NCBI RefSeq assembly: GCF_003850565.1
Contig: NZ_CP027706.1
Location: forward strand, 1,364,001-1,428,000
Length of the DNA: 64,000 nt
Origin: Pseudomonas sessilinigenes
Lineage (GTDB): Bacteria > Pseudomonadota > Gammaproteobacteria > Pseudomonadales > Pseudomonadaceae
Reading direction: 5' to 3'
The notes under the pieces are model-generated. The model saw nothing but the letters and a program-made list of their open reading frames with translations. It did no database searches and was not told the DNA's origin. Numbering within the stretch: the first letter of the stretch is position 1; each line of letters opens with the position of its first letter. The position numbers and the translations under genes are program-made. Of the stretch, positions 53,157 to 62,679 are shown piece after piece.

Positions 53157-53621
53157 TCAGAAGGTCGGTCGGGCTGCCGCCAGGGCCACCAGCAGCAGGC
53201 CGATGATCAAGTTGATGCCTACCAGGCGGCGGATGCGCCCCAGCACCGCGGCCCCGGCCGGCCAGTCCTGGCTCGCCACTGCCTGGCGCAGCTCCGGCAG
53301 TTGCAGCGACTGGATGCGGATGAACAGGGCAGTCATCACCAGATAGATCCCCATCATGATCTGCACATAGCGCGGAGCGGTTTCAAAACCGTTGAAGCGC
53401 AAATGCAGCAGGCCGATGCCACTGATCGGCAGGATCACCACCGCTACCCAGACCCAGGCGAAAAAACGCGGGAATACCTGGGCCCACAATTGAAGCCGCT
53501 GTGGACCCTCCAGGGCCGCCACGGCTGCAGGGCGCAGGACCATCCAGGCGAAAAACATGCCGCCGACCCAGACCAGGGCGGCCAGGACGTGCAAGCTGTA
53601 GGCGAGGGCGAAAGCGGTCAT
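53157..53621 (-). CDS. CopD-family membrane protein
   Basis: A 154-residue inner-membrane protein with four helices, including HVLAALVWVGGMFFAWMVLRP and AVVILPISGIGLLHLRFNGF, matching the short CopD/YccA-like family associated with copper homeostasis. Possible metal ligands are His11/Met17/Met21. Gene is convergent with the collagen-like gene and divergent from dinG. Confidence 0.82.
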   Translation of the reverse strand: MTAFALAYSLHVLAALVWVGGMFFAWMVLRPAAVAALEGPQRLQLWAQVFPRFFAWVWVAVVILPISGIGLLHLRFNGFETAPRYVQIMMGIYLVMTALFIRIQSLQLPELRQAVASQDWPAGAAVLGRIRRLVGINLIIGLLLVALAAARPTF

Positions 53622-53720
53622 TCGGGTACTCCGTTCTGCGCAGGATGAATTAGCGGGGTATGATAGCGGCCGATTCGAACCACTGAAAATTTATCCAGCG
53701 TTTTGTGCGCCTGAAGAACC

Positions 53721-55865
53721 ATGATCAGCAACGAACTCAAAACCACGATCCAGGGCGCCTACTCGCGTTTTCTCGAAGCCAAGAGCCTCAAGCCGCGCTA
53801 TGGCCAGCGCCTGATGATCGCCGAGGTGGCCAAGGTCCTGGGTGACGTCGATACCGACGACGAGGGCCGGCGCAGCGGCGATCCGGCGGTGGTCGCGGTA
53901 GAGGCCGGCACCGGTACCGGCAAGACCGTGGCCTACAGCCTGGCGGCGATCCCCACGGCCAAGGCCGCCGGCAAGCGCCTGGTGATCGCCACCGCCACCG
54001 TCGCCCTGCAGGAGCAGATCGTCTACAAGGACCTGCCCGACCTGATGCGCAACAGCGGCTTGAACTTCAGCTTCGCCCTGGCCAAGGGGCGCGGGCGCTA
54101 CATGTGCCTGTCCAAGCTCGACATGCTGCTGCAGGAAGGCCACGCGCAGACCGCCACCGCCCAGCTGTTCGAGGAAGAAGGCTTCAAGATCGAGGTGGAC
54201 GAGGCCAGCCAGAAGCTGTTCACCAGCATGATCGAGAAACTGGCCGGCAATAAGTGGGACGGCGACCGCGACAGCTGGCCCAACGCCCTGGAAGACGCCG
54301 ACTGGGCGCGCCTGACCACCGACCACAGCCAGTGCACCAATCGCCATTGCCCCAACTTCGGCCAGTGCGCCTTCTACAAGGCCCGGGAAGGCATGGGCAA
54401 GGTCGACGTGATCGTCACCAACCACGACATGGTCCTGGCCGACCTGGCCCTGGGCGGCGGCGCCGTGCTACCCGACCCGCGCGACACCCTCTATGTGTTC
54501 GACGAAGGCCATCACCTGCCGGACAAGGCCATCGGCCACTTCGCCCACTACACCCGGCTGCGCTCCACCGCCGATTGGCTGGAACAGACCGCCAAAAACC
54601 TCACCAAGCTCCTGGCCCAGCACCCGCTGCCGGGTGACCTGGGGCGGCTGATCGAGCAGGTGCCGGAGCTGGCGCGGGAGATCAAGACCCAGCAGCAGTT
54701 CATGTTCACCGCCTGCGAGCAGATCGCCGATTTCAAGACCGGTGAAGACATGGAAGGCCGCGAGCGGCCGCGCCATCGTTTTGTCGGCGGGCTGATTCCC
54801 GATCACATGCGCGAGATGGGCATCGAGCTGAAGAAAGGCTTCTCGCGCCTGACCGACCTGTTCACCCGCCTGACCGACCTGCTCAAGGAAGGCATGGATG
54901 GCGAGGTCAACATCGGCATCGCCAGCAACCAGGCCGAGGAGTGGTACCCGCTGTTCGGCAGCCTGCTGGCCAGGGCCTCGGGCAACTGGGAACTGTGGAC
55001 GGCCTTCACCGTCGAGGACCCGGAGGACAACCCGCCCATGGCCCGTTGGTTGACCCTGGCCGAGAGTGGCTCGCTGTTCGATATCGAGGTCAACGCCAGC
55101 CCGATCCTGGCCGCGGAAATGCTGCGCCGCAACTTGTGGAACGTGGCCTACGGCGCCCTTGTGACCTCGGCGACCCTGACCGCCCTGGGCACCTTCGACC
55201 GCTTCCGCATGCGTGCCGGCTTGCCGAAGAAAGCGGTCACCGCCGTGGTGCCCAGCCCGTTCCACCATGCCGACGCTGGCGTGCTGCGGGTTCCCGACCT
55301 GCGGGCCGACCCACGGGATGCCGCGGCCCATACCGCAGCGATCATTCGCGACCTGCCGGAACTGGTGGAAGGCTCCCGGGGCAGCCTGGTGCTGTTCTCC
55401 TCGCGCAAGCAGATGCAGGACGTGTTCGACGGCCTGGATCGCGACTGGCGCAAGCAGGTGTTCATCCAGGGCAACCTGTCCAAGCAGGAGACCCTCAACA
55501 AGCACAAGGCCCGGGTCGATGGTGGCGATTCCAGTGTGCTGTTCGGCCTGGCCAGCTTCGCCGAAGGGGTGGACTTGCCTGGCGCCTATTGCGAGCACGT
55601 GGTGATCGCCAAGATCCCGTTCTCGGTTCCGGACGATCCGGTGGAGGCCGCGCTGGCGGAGTGGATCGAGGCCCGGGGCGGCAATCCGTTCATGGAAATC
55701 TCGGTGCCGGATGCCTCTCTCAAGCTGGTCCAGGCCTGTGGCCGGCTGCTGCGTACCGAGCAGGACCGCGGCACCATCACCCTGCTGGATCGGCGCCTGG
55801 TCACCCAGCGCTATGGCAAGGCGATCCTCAACGCCCTGCCGCCTTTTCGCCGGGAAATATCCTAG
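53721..55865 (+). CDS. dinG: ATP-dependent DNA helicase DinG
   Basis: A 714-residue XPD-like Fe-S helicase unwinding 5' to 3' and removing R-loops at replication forks. Walker A EAGTGTGKTVAYSL, the four-Cys iron-sulphur site (YMCLSKLD; HSQCTNRHCPNFGQCAF), DEAH-like DEGHHLPD, and C-terminal VQACGRLLRTEQDRGTITLLD are present. The name means damage-inducible; I see no clear LexA box just ahead, only ordinary upstream sequence. Confidence 0.96.
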   Translation: MISNELKTTIQGAYSRFLEAKSLKPRYGQRLMIAEVAKVLGDVDTDDEGRRSGDPAVVAVEAGTGTGKTVAYSLAAIPTAKAAGKRLVIATATVALQEQIVYKDLPDLMRNSGLNFSFALAKGRGRYMCLSKLDMLLQEGHAQTATAQLFEEEGFKIEVDEASQKLFTSMIEKLAGNKWDGDRDSWPNALEDADWARLTTDHSQCTNRHCPNFGQCAFYKAREGMGKVDVIVTNHDMVLADLALGGGAVLPDPRDTLYVFDEGHHLPDKAIGHFAHYTRLRSTADWLEQTAKNLTKLLAQHPLPGDLGRLIEQVPELAREIKTQQQFMFTACEQIADFKTGEDMEGRERPRHRFVGGLIPDHMREMGIELKKGFSRLTDLFTRLTDLLKEGMDGEVNIGIASNQAEEWYPLFGSLLARASGNWELWTAFTVEDPEDNPPMARWLTLAESGSLFDIEVNASPILAAEMLRRNLWNVAYGALVTSATLTALGTFDRFRMRAGLPKKAVTAVVPSPFHHADAGVLRVPDLRADPRDAAAHTAAIIRDLPELVEGSRGSLVLFSSRKQMQDVFDGLDRDWRKQVFIQGNLSKQETLNKHKARVDGGDSSVLFGLASFAEGVDLPGAYCEHVVIAKIPFSVPDDPVEAALAEWIEARGGNPFMEISVPDASLKLVQACGRLLRTEQDRGTITLLDRRLVTQRYGKAILNALPPFRREIS

Positions 55866-56054
55866 GCTGGCCCAGACCGCATTGCGCCGGGCAGGCGAGC
55901 ACGCCGCCCGGCGACGGCTGGGGTATCCACATCGTCCAGGGTATTTTCCCTGGTTTACCGGGCAGGGCCGCGCCTTTGCGCGCCCCGCTGTCTATTTCAC
56001 GTCAATGCTTGAGCACCGGCCGCCCAGCGGCCCTACAAGGAGAAACCGGCCCAT

Positions 56055-58415
56055 ATGATTCGCCGCTCGTTGCCCGTCGTACTTGCCCTGTTGTTTGCCG
56101 CGCCTGTGTTGGCGGCCCCTGCCGGACAACAAACGTTGTTCAACTTTGTCCGCCCGGCCTCGGTGGTGCAGGTAGCGACCCAGGATGCCAACCTGCCGCA
56201 GTACAACGCCGAACAGACGGCCGAGGGTGAAGTGCTGCGGCGGGTGACGTTCAACCCGACGCTGCGTCCCAGCTTGCGCCTGAGCCCCCAGGAGGGTGCC
56301 TGGGACTGGTCGCAATCGGGGCTGATGAGCCTGCGTATCCAGAGTGCGATGAATTGGGCCCTGACCCTCTACGTGACCATCCAGAGCAACGATGGCCAGA
56401 CCCTGGTCAGCCGAGTCGATTTACCCGCCGGCCCGGCGCAGACGCTGCTGGTGCCCTTGGTGGCCAGCAGTGCCCTGGAGCAGGGCATGAAGGCTGCGCC
56501 GCCGATGCCCATGACCGTGGACGGCCAGCGCATCCTGCTGGCCAGCAGCGAAGGGCAGCTGGACCGCAGCCAGGTGGTATCGGTGACCCTCTCTCTGGAC
56601 AACCCCAAGGCTTCGCAAAGCATCCTCCTCGAGCGTTTTGGTGTGCAGGACAGCGAGGGTGTGGTTCGTGCCGTGTATGGCTCCCTGGTGGATGGCTATG
56701 GCCAGTCGACCCGGGACCGCTGGCCGGAGAAGGTCGCCAGCGACGAGCAGCTCAAGGCTGCAGCCAGCAAGGAGCAGCAACAGCTCAAGGGCTGGCTCGC
56801 CGAGCGCGAAAAGGCCCCCCTGGATCGCTTCGGCGGCTTGAGCCAGGGGCCGGCCTTCAAGGCCAGCGGCTTCTTTCGCACCCAGAAGCGTGATGGTCGC
56901 TGGTTCCTGGTGACTCCCGAGGGGCATCCGTTCTATTCCCTGGGGGTCAACACCCTGACTGCGGACAACAACCGCACCTATGTCGCCGGGCGCGAATGGA
57001 TGTTCAGCGACCTGCCCAAGGACGGCGAGCCGCTGGCGGCCTACTACGGTGACGGCGACAACCGTGGTGGCAACGGCGCCGACCGGGGCCGGGGCTACAA
57101 CAGCGGGCGCTGGTATGACTTCTACCGGGCCAACCTGCAGCGTACTTATGGCGCACCTTGCGCCGCTGCTGGCGCGGCCGTGTCGGCGCCCGACCAGGCG
57201 GCCCCCTGCGCGGCACCGGGGTTCGACCAGAAGCGCTGGCTCGGCCACACCCTGGACCGCCTGCAAGCCTGGGGTTTCAACACCATCGGCAACTGGAGCG
57301 CGCCGGCCCTGGGCCTGGCCGCCCGGGTGCCCTACACCCTGCCGCTGTCGATCGTCGGCGACTACGCCAGCATCAGTACCGGCAGCGATTGGTGGGGCGG
57401 CATGCCCGATCCCTTCGATCCGCGCTTTGCCATGGCCACCGAGCGCGCCGTGGCCATCGCCGCCCGGGATCATCGTGACGATCCGTGGTTGATCGGTTAC
57501 TTCGCCGACAACGAGCTGGCCTGGGCAGGTCCGGGAAATGACGCGAAATCTCGCTTCGCCCTGGCCTACGGCACTTTGCGCCTGACCACCGATGTCCCGG
57601 CCAAGCGCGCTTTCCTCAAGCAACTGCGCGACAAGTATCGCAACCAGCAGGGGCTGTCCAAGGCTTGGGGGATCGATCTGCCGGCCTGGGAGTTGCTGGA
57701 AGACCCGGGCTTCGAGGCGCCGCTGCCAAGCCCTGAGCATCCCGAGATCGAGGCTGACTACCGGCATTTCCAGCGAGTCTTCGCCGATACCTACTTCAAG
57801 ACCATCGCCGATTCGTTGAAGTGGCACGCCCCCAACCACCTGCTGCTGGGAGGGCGGTTTGCCGTCAGCACACCTGAGGCGGTGGCTTCCTGCGCCCAGT
57901 ATTGCGACGTGCTGAGCTTCAATATGTACACCCTCAAGCCCCAGGACGGGCAGGACTTCGCCTACCTGCGCAGTCTCGACAAGCCGGTGCTGGTCACCGA
58001 GTTCAACTTTGGCTCCCGGGATCGCGGCCCGTTCTGGGGCGCAGTCACCGAACTGGCCCGGGAGGAGGAGCGGGGACCGGCCTATGCCAACTTCCTCAAG
58101 CAGGCGCTGAGCGAGCCATCCATCGTCGGTGTGCACTGGTTCCAATACCTGGACCAGCCGGTGACCGGACGCCTGCTGGACGGTGAGAACGGTCATTTCG
58201 GCCTGGTGGGTATTACCGATGTGCCGTTCCAGGGCTTTGTCGAGACCGTGCGCAAGGGCAACCTGCTGGCGTTGGAGCAACTGGGCAAGGCGGCGCAGCT
58301 CGCGCGGGTCCAGGCCGAGCAGGCGGCCGCCAGCGGGCCTGCGGCGCAAAACCGGAACGCACCGAGCGCCACGGGTGAAGCGCACGCCGGTGGCCATTCC
58401 GGCAACGGCCACTGA
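56055..58415 (+). CDS. Agarase-like (GH50-type) exported glycoside hydrolase
   Basis: A 786-residue exported protein with signal MIRRSLPVVLALLFAAPVLA. After a beta-sandwich-like region (~25-260) comes a (beta/alpha)8 catalytic domain (~270-740) with FFRTQKRDGRWFLVTPEGHPF, LGVNTLTADNN and the acid/base candidate Glu487 (YFADNELAW) and nucleophile candidate Glu649 (VTEFNFGS), the pattern of GH50/GH86 beta-agarases. Agar itself is not a likely substrate in a soil pseudomonad, so a host or own exopolysaccharide is plausible. The C-terminal His/Gly-rich tail (GEAHAGGHSGNGH) is unusual. Confidence 0.72.
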   Translation: MIRRSLPVVLALLFAAPVLAAPAGQQTLFNFVRPASVVQVATQDANLPQYNAEQTAEGEVLRRVTFNPTLRPSLRLSPQEGAWDWSQSGLMSLRIQSAMNWALTLYVTIQSNDGQTLVSRVDLPAGPAQTLLVPLVASSALEQGMKAAPPMPMTVDGQRILLASSEGQLDRSQVVSVTLSLDNPKASQSILLERFGVQDSEGVVRAVYGSLVDGYGQSTRDRWPEKVASDEQLKAAASKEQQQLKGWLAEREKAPLDRFGGLSQGPAFKASGFFRTQKRDGRWFLVTPEGHPFYSLGVNTLTADNNRTYVAGREWMFSDLPKDGEPLAAYYGDGDNRGGNGADRGRGYNSGRWYDFYRANLQRTYGAPCAAAGAAVSAPDQAAPCAAPGFDQKRWLGHTLDRLQAWGFNTIGNWSAPALGLAARVPYTLPLSIVGDYASISTGSDWWGGMPDPFDPRFAMATERAVAIAARDHRDDPWLIGYFADNELAWAGPGNDAKSRFALAYGTLRLTTDVPAKRAFLKQLRDKYRNQQGLSKAWGIDLPAWELLEDPGFEAPLPSPEHPEIEADYRHFQRVFADTYFKTIADSLKWHAPNHLLLGGRFAVSTPEAVASCAQYCDVLSFNMYTLKPQDGQDFAYLRSLDKPVLVTEFNFGSRDRGPFWGAVTELAREEERGPAYANFLKQALSEPSIVGVHWFQYLDQPVTGRLLDGENGHFGLVGITDVPFQGFVETVRKGNLLALEQLGKAAQLARVQAEQAAASGPAAQNRNAPSATGEAHAGGHSGNGH

Positions 58416-58518
58416 CGACTTTCGGGCCCCGCCGGGTGGGCCCGGTTGTTCCCAAATCCCCTCGAGGCTGAAACAATGCGCGCCACGTTGCCGAGCATTG
58501 TCGCAGGGGGATTCAGGG

Positions 58519-59664
58519 GTGCAGATTCAAGGTCATTACGAGCTCAAGTTCGAGGCGGTACGCGAGGCTTTCGCAGCGCTGTTCGAAGATCCCCAGGAGC
58601 GTGGCGCCGCGCTGTGCATCCAGGTCGGCGGGGAAACCGTGGTCGACCTCTGGGCCGGCACGGCTGACAAGGACGGCGCCGAGGCCTGGCACAGCGATAC
58701 CATCGCCAACCTGTTTTCCTGCACCAAGCCCTTTGCCGCCGTGACCGCGTTGCAACTGGTGGCCGAGGGCAAGCTCAAGCTGGACGCGCCGGTGGCCGAC
58801 TACTGGCCGGAGTTCGCCGCGGCGGGCAAGGCGGCCATCACCTTGCGCCAGTTACTGTGCCACCAGGCCGGTTTGCCAGCCCTGCGCGAGATGTTGCCGC
58901 CCCAGGCGCTGTACGAGTGGCAAACCATGGTCGACGCCCTGGCGGCCGAGCAACCCTGGTGGACGCCGGGGGAGGGGCACGGTTATGCCGCCATTACCTA
59001 TGGCTGGCTGGTGGGCGAGCTGATCCGGCGGGCCGATGGCCGCGGCCCGGGCGAATCCATCGTGGCCCGCGTAGCCAAGCCCCTGGGACTGGACTTCCAT
59101 ATCGGCCTGGCCGACGAGGAGTTCCACCGGGTGGCGCATGTCGCACGGGGCAAGGGCAATGTCGGCGACGCTGCGGCCCAGCGCTTGTTGCAAGTGACCA
59201 TGCGCGAGCCTGAGGCGATGACTACCCGGGCCTTTACCAATCCTCCGTCTATCCTGACCAGCACCAATAAGCCGGAGTGGCGGCGCATGCAGCAGCCAGC
59301 GGCCAACGGCCATGGCAATGCCCGCAGCCTTGCCGGGTTCTACAGTGGCTTGCTCGATGGCAGTTTGCTGGAGGCCGAGATGCTCGATGAGCTGACCCGC
59401 GAGCACAGCCTGGGCATGGACAAGACCCTGTTGACCCAGACGCGCTTTGGCCTGGGCTGCATGCTGGACCAGCCCGATGTGGCCAATGCCACTTTCGGTC
59501 TGGGTGGGCGGGCCTTCGGGCATCCGGGGGCGGGTGGTTCGGTAGGTTTTGCCGATCCGGAGCGCGATGTAGCGTTCGGATTTGTCACAAATACCCTGGG
59601 ACCCTACGTGTTGATGGATCCTCGTGCACAGAAACTGGTGCGGATTTTGTCGGATTGTCTGTAA
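58519..59664 (+). CDS. Beta-lactamase-fold esterase (EstB-like)
   Basis: A 381-residue serine hydrolase of the class C beta-lactamase fold (family VIII esterase). The nucleophile Ser67 is in the S-x-x-K motif NLFSCTKPF (Lys70), and a Y-x-x motif Tyr (ITYGWLVGELI region) with GHPGAGGSVGF near the end supplies the KTG-like HPGG triad. It starts at GTG 58519 since upstream in-frame sequence overlaps the glycosidase. No Sec signal. Substrate not identifiable. Confidence 0.85.
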   Translation: MQIQGHYELKFEAVREAFAALFEDPQERGAALCIQVGGETVVDLWAGTADKDGAEAWHSDTIANLFSCTKPFAAVTALQLVAEGKLKLDAPVADYWPEFAAAGKAAITLRQLLCHQAGLPALREMLPPQALYEWQTMVDALAAEQPWWTPGEGHGYAAITYGWLVGELIRRADGRGPGESIVARVAKPLGLDFHIGLADEEFHRVAHVARGKGNVGDAAAQRLLQVTMREPEAMTTRAFTNPPSILTSTNKPEWRRMQQPAANGHGNARSLAGFYSGLLDGSLLEAEMLDELTREHSLGMDKTLLTQTRFGLGCMLDQPDVANATFGLGGRAFGHPGAGGSVGFADPERDVAFGFVTNTLGPYVLMDPRAQKLVRILSDCL

Positions 59665-59805
59665 AAAGGTTGCTGTTAAGAACTTTTTTTGCTTAAACAT
59701 GCGTGGAAAGCTGCAGGATGGAACCCTGTGGCTTTTATAATTTCCAAGCGTCTGTTTATAACGGTTATTTAGACCGAATTTTTTATCTCATTTTGTGGAT
59801 ATCCC

Positions 59806-61047
59806 ATGTCGTCGAACAAGTCTCTAGCCTTGGCCATCTGCTTGACCGTAACCGGTTGTGCACAAACCCCACAAAATGAAGCGGACGGCGGCCATTGGTG
59901 GTCGTTCGGTACCGATAAGGCCAGCAGCAAGGAAGTTTCGGCTGCCCCTGCCAACGACAAACCCGCTACCGCCGAAGCCGCTCCGGCTGCCCCGGCGAGC
60001 AAGCCAGCCGCTCCGGCTGCTGCTGGCAAGGCCACCGCGTCGGCCAAGCAGGCCGCTCCTGCCGCCAAGCCTTCCGCTGGCAAGCCTGCTGCAACCGCCG
60101 CTGCCGAGCCTGCCCCGGCTCCTGTCGCCGCGACCCCAGCCCCAACCCCAGCTCCAGCCGCTCCGGTCGCCAAGGCCGAGAGCAGCAACTGGTGGTGGCC
60201 GTTCTCTTCCTCCAAGGATGAGGCCGACAAGCCGGTAGTCGATGCCAAGAAGGCCGAGCCAGCTCCAGCTCCAGCGGTGGCCAAGGCCGCCGACTCCGAG
60301 AGCAACTGGTGGTGGCCATTTGGCAAGAGCCAGCCCAAGCCCCTGAGCAAGGTCAACGTGGCGGACATTCCGATGCCTGACCCGAAAATCACCCAGGCCT
60401 GGCTGGACGACTACGAGCCTCGCCTGCGTGAAGCGGTGAAGGACAGCAAGCTGCAAGTGGAGCGTCGCGAGAACGTGCTGGTGGTTACCGCGCTGGTCGA
60501 TGCTTCTTTCAACCCGGATCGTCCGGCCATGCTGCTGCCCGTCACCCTCGGCCCGTTCACTCGCGTGGCCAAGGCGGTGGAAGGCGACTCTAAGACTGCC
60601 GTGCTGATTCTCGGCCATGCCGACGCCACCGGCCCGACCCTGGCCAACCAGAAGTTGAGCCGTGATCGTGCCCAGTCCGTGGCTGCTATCTTCAGCCTCA
60701 GCGGCTTGAAGCAAGACCGCCTGATGCTGCGTGGCATGGGCGCGGTGATGCCGCGTGCCGCCAACGACAGCCCACAAGGTCGCTCGCTGAACCGTCGCGT
60801 GGAAATCATGCTGACCCAGCGCAGCACCATGCTTGGCCTGCTGAGCAAGTACAACCAGCCGACGCCGTCCGAGACTGAAATGGTTGCCGTGCAGGACGCC
60901 AAGCCTCCGGTCCCAGCCCCGGCCAGCAAGAAAGCCGCTGCCGCCAAGAAGGCCCCGGCCAAGAAGCCAGCGGCCAAGAAGGCTCCGGCCAAGAAAACCG
61001 TCGCGGCTGCCAAGAACCCTACGGCCACCGCCCAGGCCAAGAACTGA
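59806..61047 (+). CDS. OmpA-family lipoprotein with WWW repeats and Lys/Ala tail
   Basis: A 413-residue lipoprotein: lipobox with Cys18 (LTVTGC). It has a Pro/Ala-rich spacer, three Trp-rich repeats (HWWSFG at 30-35, NWWWPF at 128-133 and 167-172) with acidic linkers, an OmpA domain (~245-345; TLGHADATGP-type peptidoglycan site), and a Lys/Ala-rich histone-like tail (KKAPAKKPAAKKAPAKK, ~368-395). The first part is envelope-anchored; the tail is atypical for a secreted protein. PA1048-like position before pdxH. Confidence 0.85.
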   Translation: MSSNKSLALAICLTVTGCAQTPQNEADGGHWWSFGTDKASSKEVSAAPANDKPATAEAAPAAPASKPAAPAAAGKATASAKQAAPAAKPSAGKPAATAAAEPAPAPVAATPAPTPAPAAPVAKAESSNWWWPFSSSKDEADKPVVDAKKAEPAPAPAVAKAADSESNWWWPFGKSQPKPLSKVNVADIPMPDPKITQAWLDDYEPRLREAVKDSKLQVERRENVLVVTALVDASFNPDRPAMLLPVTLGPFTRVAKAVEGDSKTAVLILGHADATGPTLANQKLSRDRAQSVAAIFSLSGLKQDRLMLRGMGAVMPRAANDSPQGRSLNRRVEIMLTQRSTMLGLLSKYNQPTPSETEMVAVQDAKPPVPAPASKKAAAAKKAPAKKPAAKKAPAKKTVAAAKNPTATAQAKN

Positions 61048-61068
61048 TTTGCAGGATAAGGAAGCAGC

Positions 61069-61716
61069 ATGACTCAGTCTCTGGCTGATATGCGCCGCGA
61101 CTATACCCGTGACGGCTTGTCCGAGGCCCAGGCCCCGGTCGAGCCCTTCACGTTGTTCCACCAGTGGTTTGCCGATGCGGTGAAAACCGAGCAGCCACCG
61201 GTGGAGGCCAATGCGATGACCCTGGCGACCGTCGATGCCGACGGCCGTCCCCACTGCCGGGTGCTGCTGCTCAAGGGATTGGACGAACAGGGTTTTACCT
61301 TTTTCACCAACTACGACAGCGCGAAGGGACAGCAACTGGCTGCACGGCCCTTTGCCGCCATGACCTTCTTCTGGCCGACCCTGGAGCGCCAGGTACGGAT
61401 CGAGGGGCGGGTAGCGAAGGTCAGTGCGCAGGAATCGGATGCCTATTACCAGGTGCGTCCCCTGGGAAGTCGCCTGGGAGCCTGGGCATCACCGCAGAGC
61501 CGGGTGATTGCCGATCGTGCCGAGTTGCAGGAGCTGCTCAAGGCCACCGAGGCCCGCTTCAGCGATAGCCAGCCCGATTGCCCCGAGCATTGGGGAGGCT
61601 ATCGCCTGGTGCCGGAACGCATCGAGTTCTGGCAGGGGCGTGCCAGTCGCCTGCATGACCGCTTGAACTACCGCCTGCAGGCCGGGGAGTGGGTCCGCGA
61701 ACGCCTGGCTCCCTGA
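61069..61716 (+). CDS. pdxH: Pyridoxine/pyridoxamine 5'-phosphate oxidase
   Basis: A 215-residue FMN enzyme making pyridoxal 5'-phosphate from PNP or PMP. Seen: [22 protein letters not shown] at the N-terminus, [21 protein letters not shown] with the FMN site, [14 protein letters not shown], and the C-terminal [17 protein letters not shown]. Adequate RBS AAGGAAGCAGC. Neighbour of the OmpA gene, as PA1048-PA1049. Confidence 0.96.
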   Translation: MTQSLADMRRDYTRDGLSEAQAPVEPFTLFHQWFADAVKTEQPPVEANAMTLATVDADGRPHCRVLLLKGLDEQGFTFFTNYDSAKGQQLAARPFAAMTFFWPTLERQVRIEGRVAKVSAQESDAYYQVRPLGSRLGAWASPQSRVIADRAELQELLKATEARFSDSQPDCPEHWGGYRLVPERIEFWQGRASRLHDRLNYRLQAGEWVRERLAP

Positions 61717-61726
61717 ACCTTGCCGA

Positions 61727-61963
61727 TCACTCGCCGGGATAACCGGCCGCAGCGGCCTCCAGCCATTGCGGCAGGTCCCGGCGTTTTACTTTCTGGCGCT
61801 GGGCTTCTGCCAGTCGCTGCAACATGTACTGCTTCTTCTGTTCGTCGCTGCCTGCCATGGACAGCGCCAGGTCCCGGTCTGTCCAGCGCTTGATGCGTAC
61901 GTACAGCCACCAGTGGAAATACAGGCCGGCGACCGTGACCACGAAGATGATGAAGTAATCCAT
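61727..61963 (-). CDS. Small membrane-anchored hypothetical protein
   Basis: A 78-residue protein with one N-terminal helix (DYFIIFVVTVAGLYFHWWLYVR, residues 2-23) and a charged soluble tail (DEQKKQYMLQRLAEAQRQKVKRR). It is PA1050-like by position. The ATG at 61963 has AAAGGATTTTCC ahead of it. No function is known; convergent with pdxH. Confidence 0.75.
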   Translation of the reverse strand: MDYFIIFVVTVAGLYFHWWLYVRIKRWTDRDLALSMAGSDEQKKQYMLQRLAEAQRQKVKRRDLPQWLEAAAAGYPGE

Positions 61964-62137
61964 GGAAAATCCTTTGTTCGATAGCGTTATGCTGGAGGCT
62001 GGGGCTACCGTAGCGAGGGTGCCAGGTGCTCATTCAGCCTGTACTTGGGCTGAATGAAAGCAATTTTATCCGGGCCGCGCCGTGACAGGTGTCAAGCTGC
62101 GGAGTCTAATGATTTATTGTCCCTTGGAGTTGATCCT

Positions 62138-62602
62138 ATGCGTAAGTCTGTTTTGCTGGTTGCGTCCTTTACCACGATGGCCATGTTGCTCGGCGGTTGC
62201 GCCTCCAACCTGACCGGTGATTCCTATTCCCGTGATGAAGCGCGTCGTGTGCAAAACGTGCGTCTGGGCACCATCGAATCCCTGCGTCCAGTGAAGATCG
62301 AAGGCACCAAGACCCCAATCGGCGGCGCTGCTGGCGCAGTGATCGGCGGTGTGGGTGGCAGCGCCATCGGCGGTGGCCGTGGCAGTATCGTCACTGCAGT
62401 CATCGGTGCTGTGGCTGGCGGCCTGCTCGGCTCGGCTACCGAAGAAGGGCTGACCCGTACCCAGGGCGTGGAGATCACCGTGCGTGAAGACGACGGCAGC
62501 ATGCGCGCCTATGTACAACAAGTTCAGGAAAACGAAGTGTTCCGTGTTGGCGACCGCGTTCGCATCATGACCGTCAACGGCACCAGTCGTGTAACTCGCT
62601 GA
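62138..62602 (+). CDS. Glycine-zipper lipoprotein (SlyB-like)
   Basis: A 154-residue outer-membrane lipoprotein: signal MRKSVLLVASFTTMAMLLGG with lipobox LGGC (residues 18-21), then a glycine-zipper 2TM region (PIGGAAGAVIGGVGGSAIGG; IVTAVIGAVAGGLLGSATEEG) and a beta-rich C-terminus (VEITVREDDGSMRAYVQQ; EVFRVGDRVRIMTVNG). It fits the SlyB/Pcp family, PA1053-like. Strong TTGGAGTTGATC before ATG 62138. Followed by a terminator. Confidence 0.92.
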   Translation: MRKSVLLVASFTTMAMLLGGCASNLTGDSYSRDEARRVQNVRLGTIESLRPVKIEGTKTPIGGAAGAVIGGVGGSAIGGGRGSIVTAVIGAVAGGLLGSATEEGLTRTQGVEITVREDDGSMRAYVQQVQENEVFRVGDRVRIMTVNGTSRVTR

Positions 62603-62620
62603 TTTTCCATCAGCCAAACA

Positions 62621-62657
62621 AAACCCCGGCCAGGCGACTGACCGGGGTTTTGTTTTT
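62621..62657. terminator. Terminator between SlyB-like gene and nhaA
   Basis: AAACCCCGG (62621-62629) pairs with CCGGGGTTT (62642-62650), followed by TGTTTTTT. Probably used by the plus-strand gene and by nhaA converging on it. Confidence 0.85.
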
Positions 62658-62679
62658 TAAGCCAGGGCTCCTTGGGATA

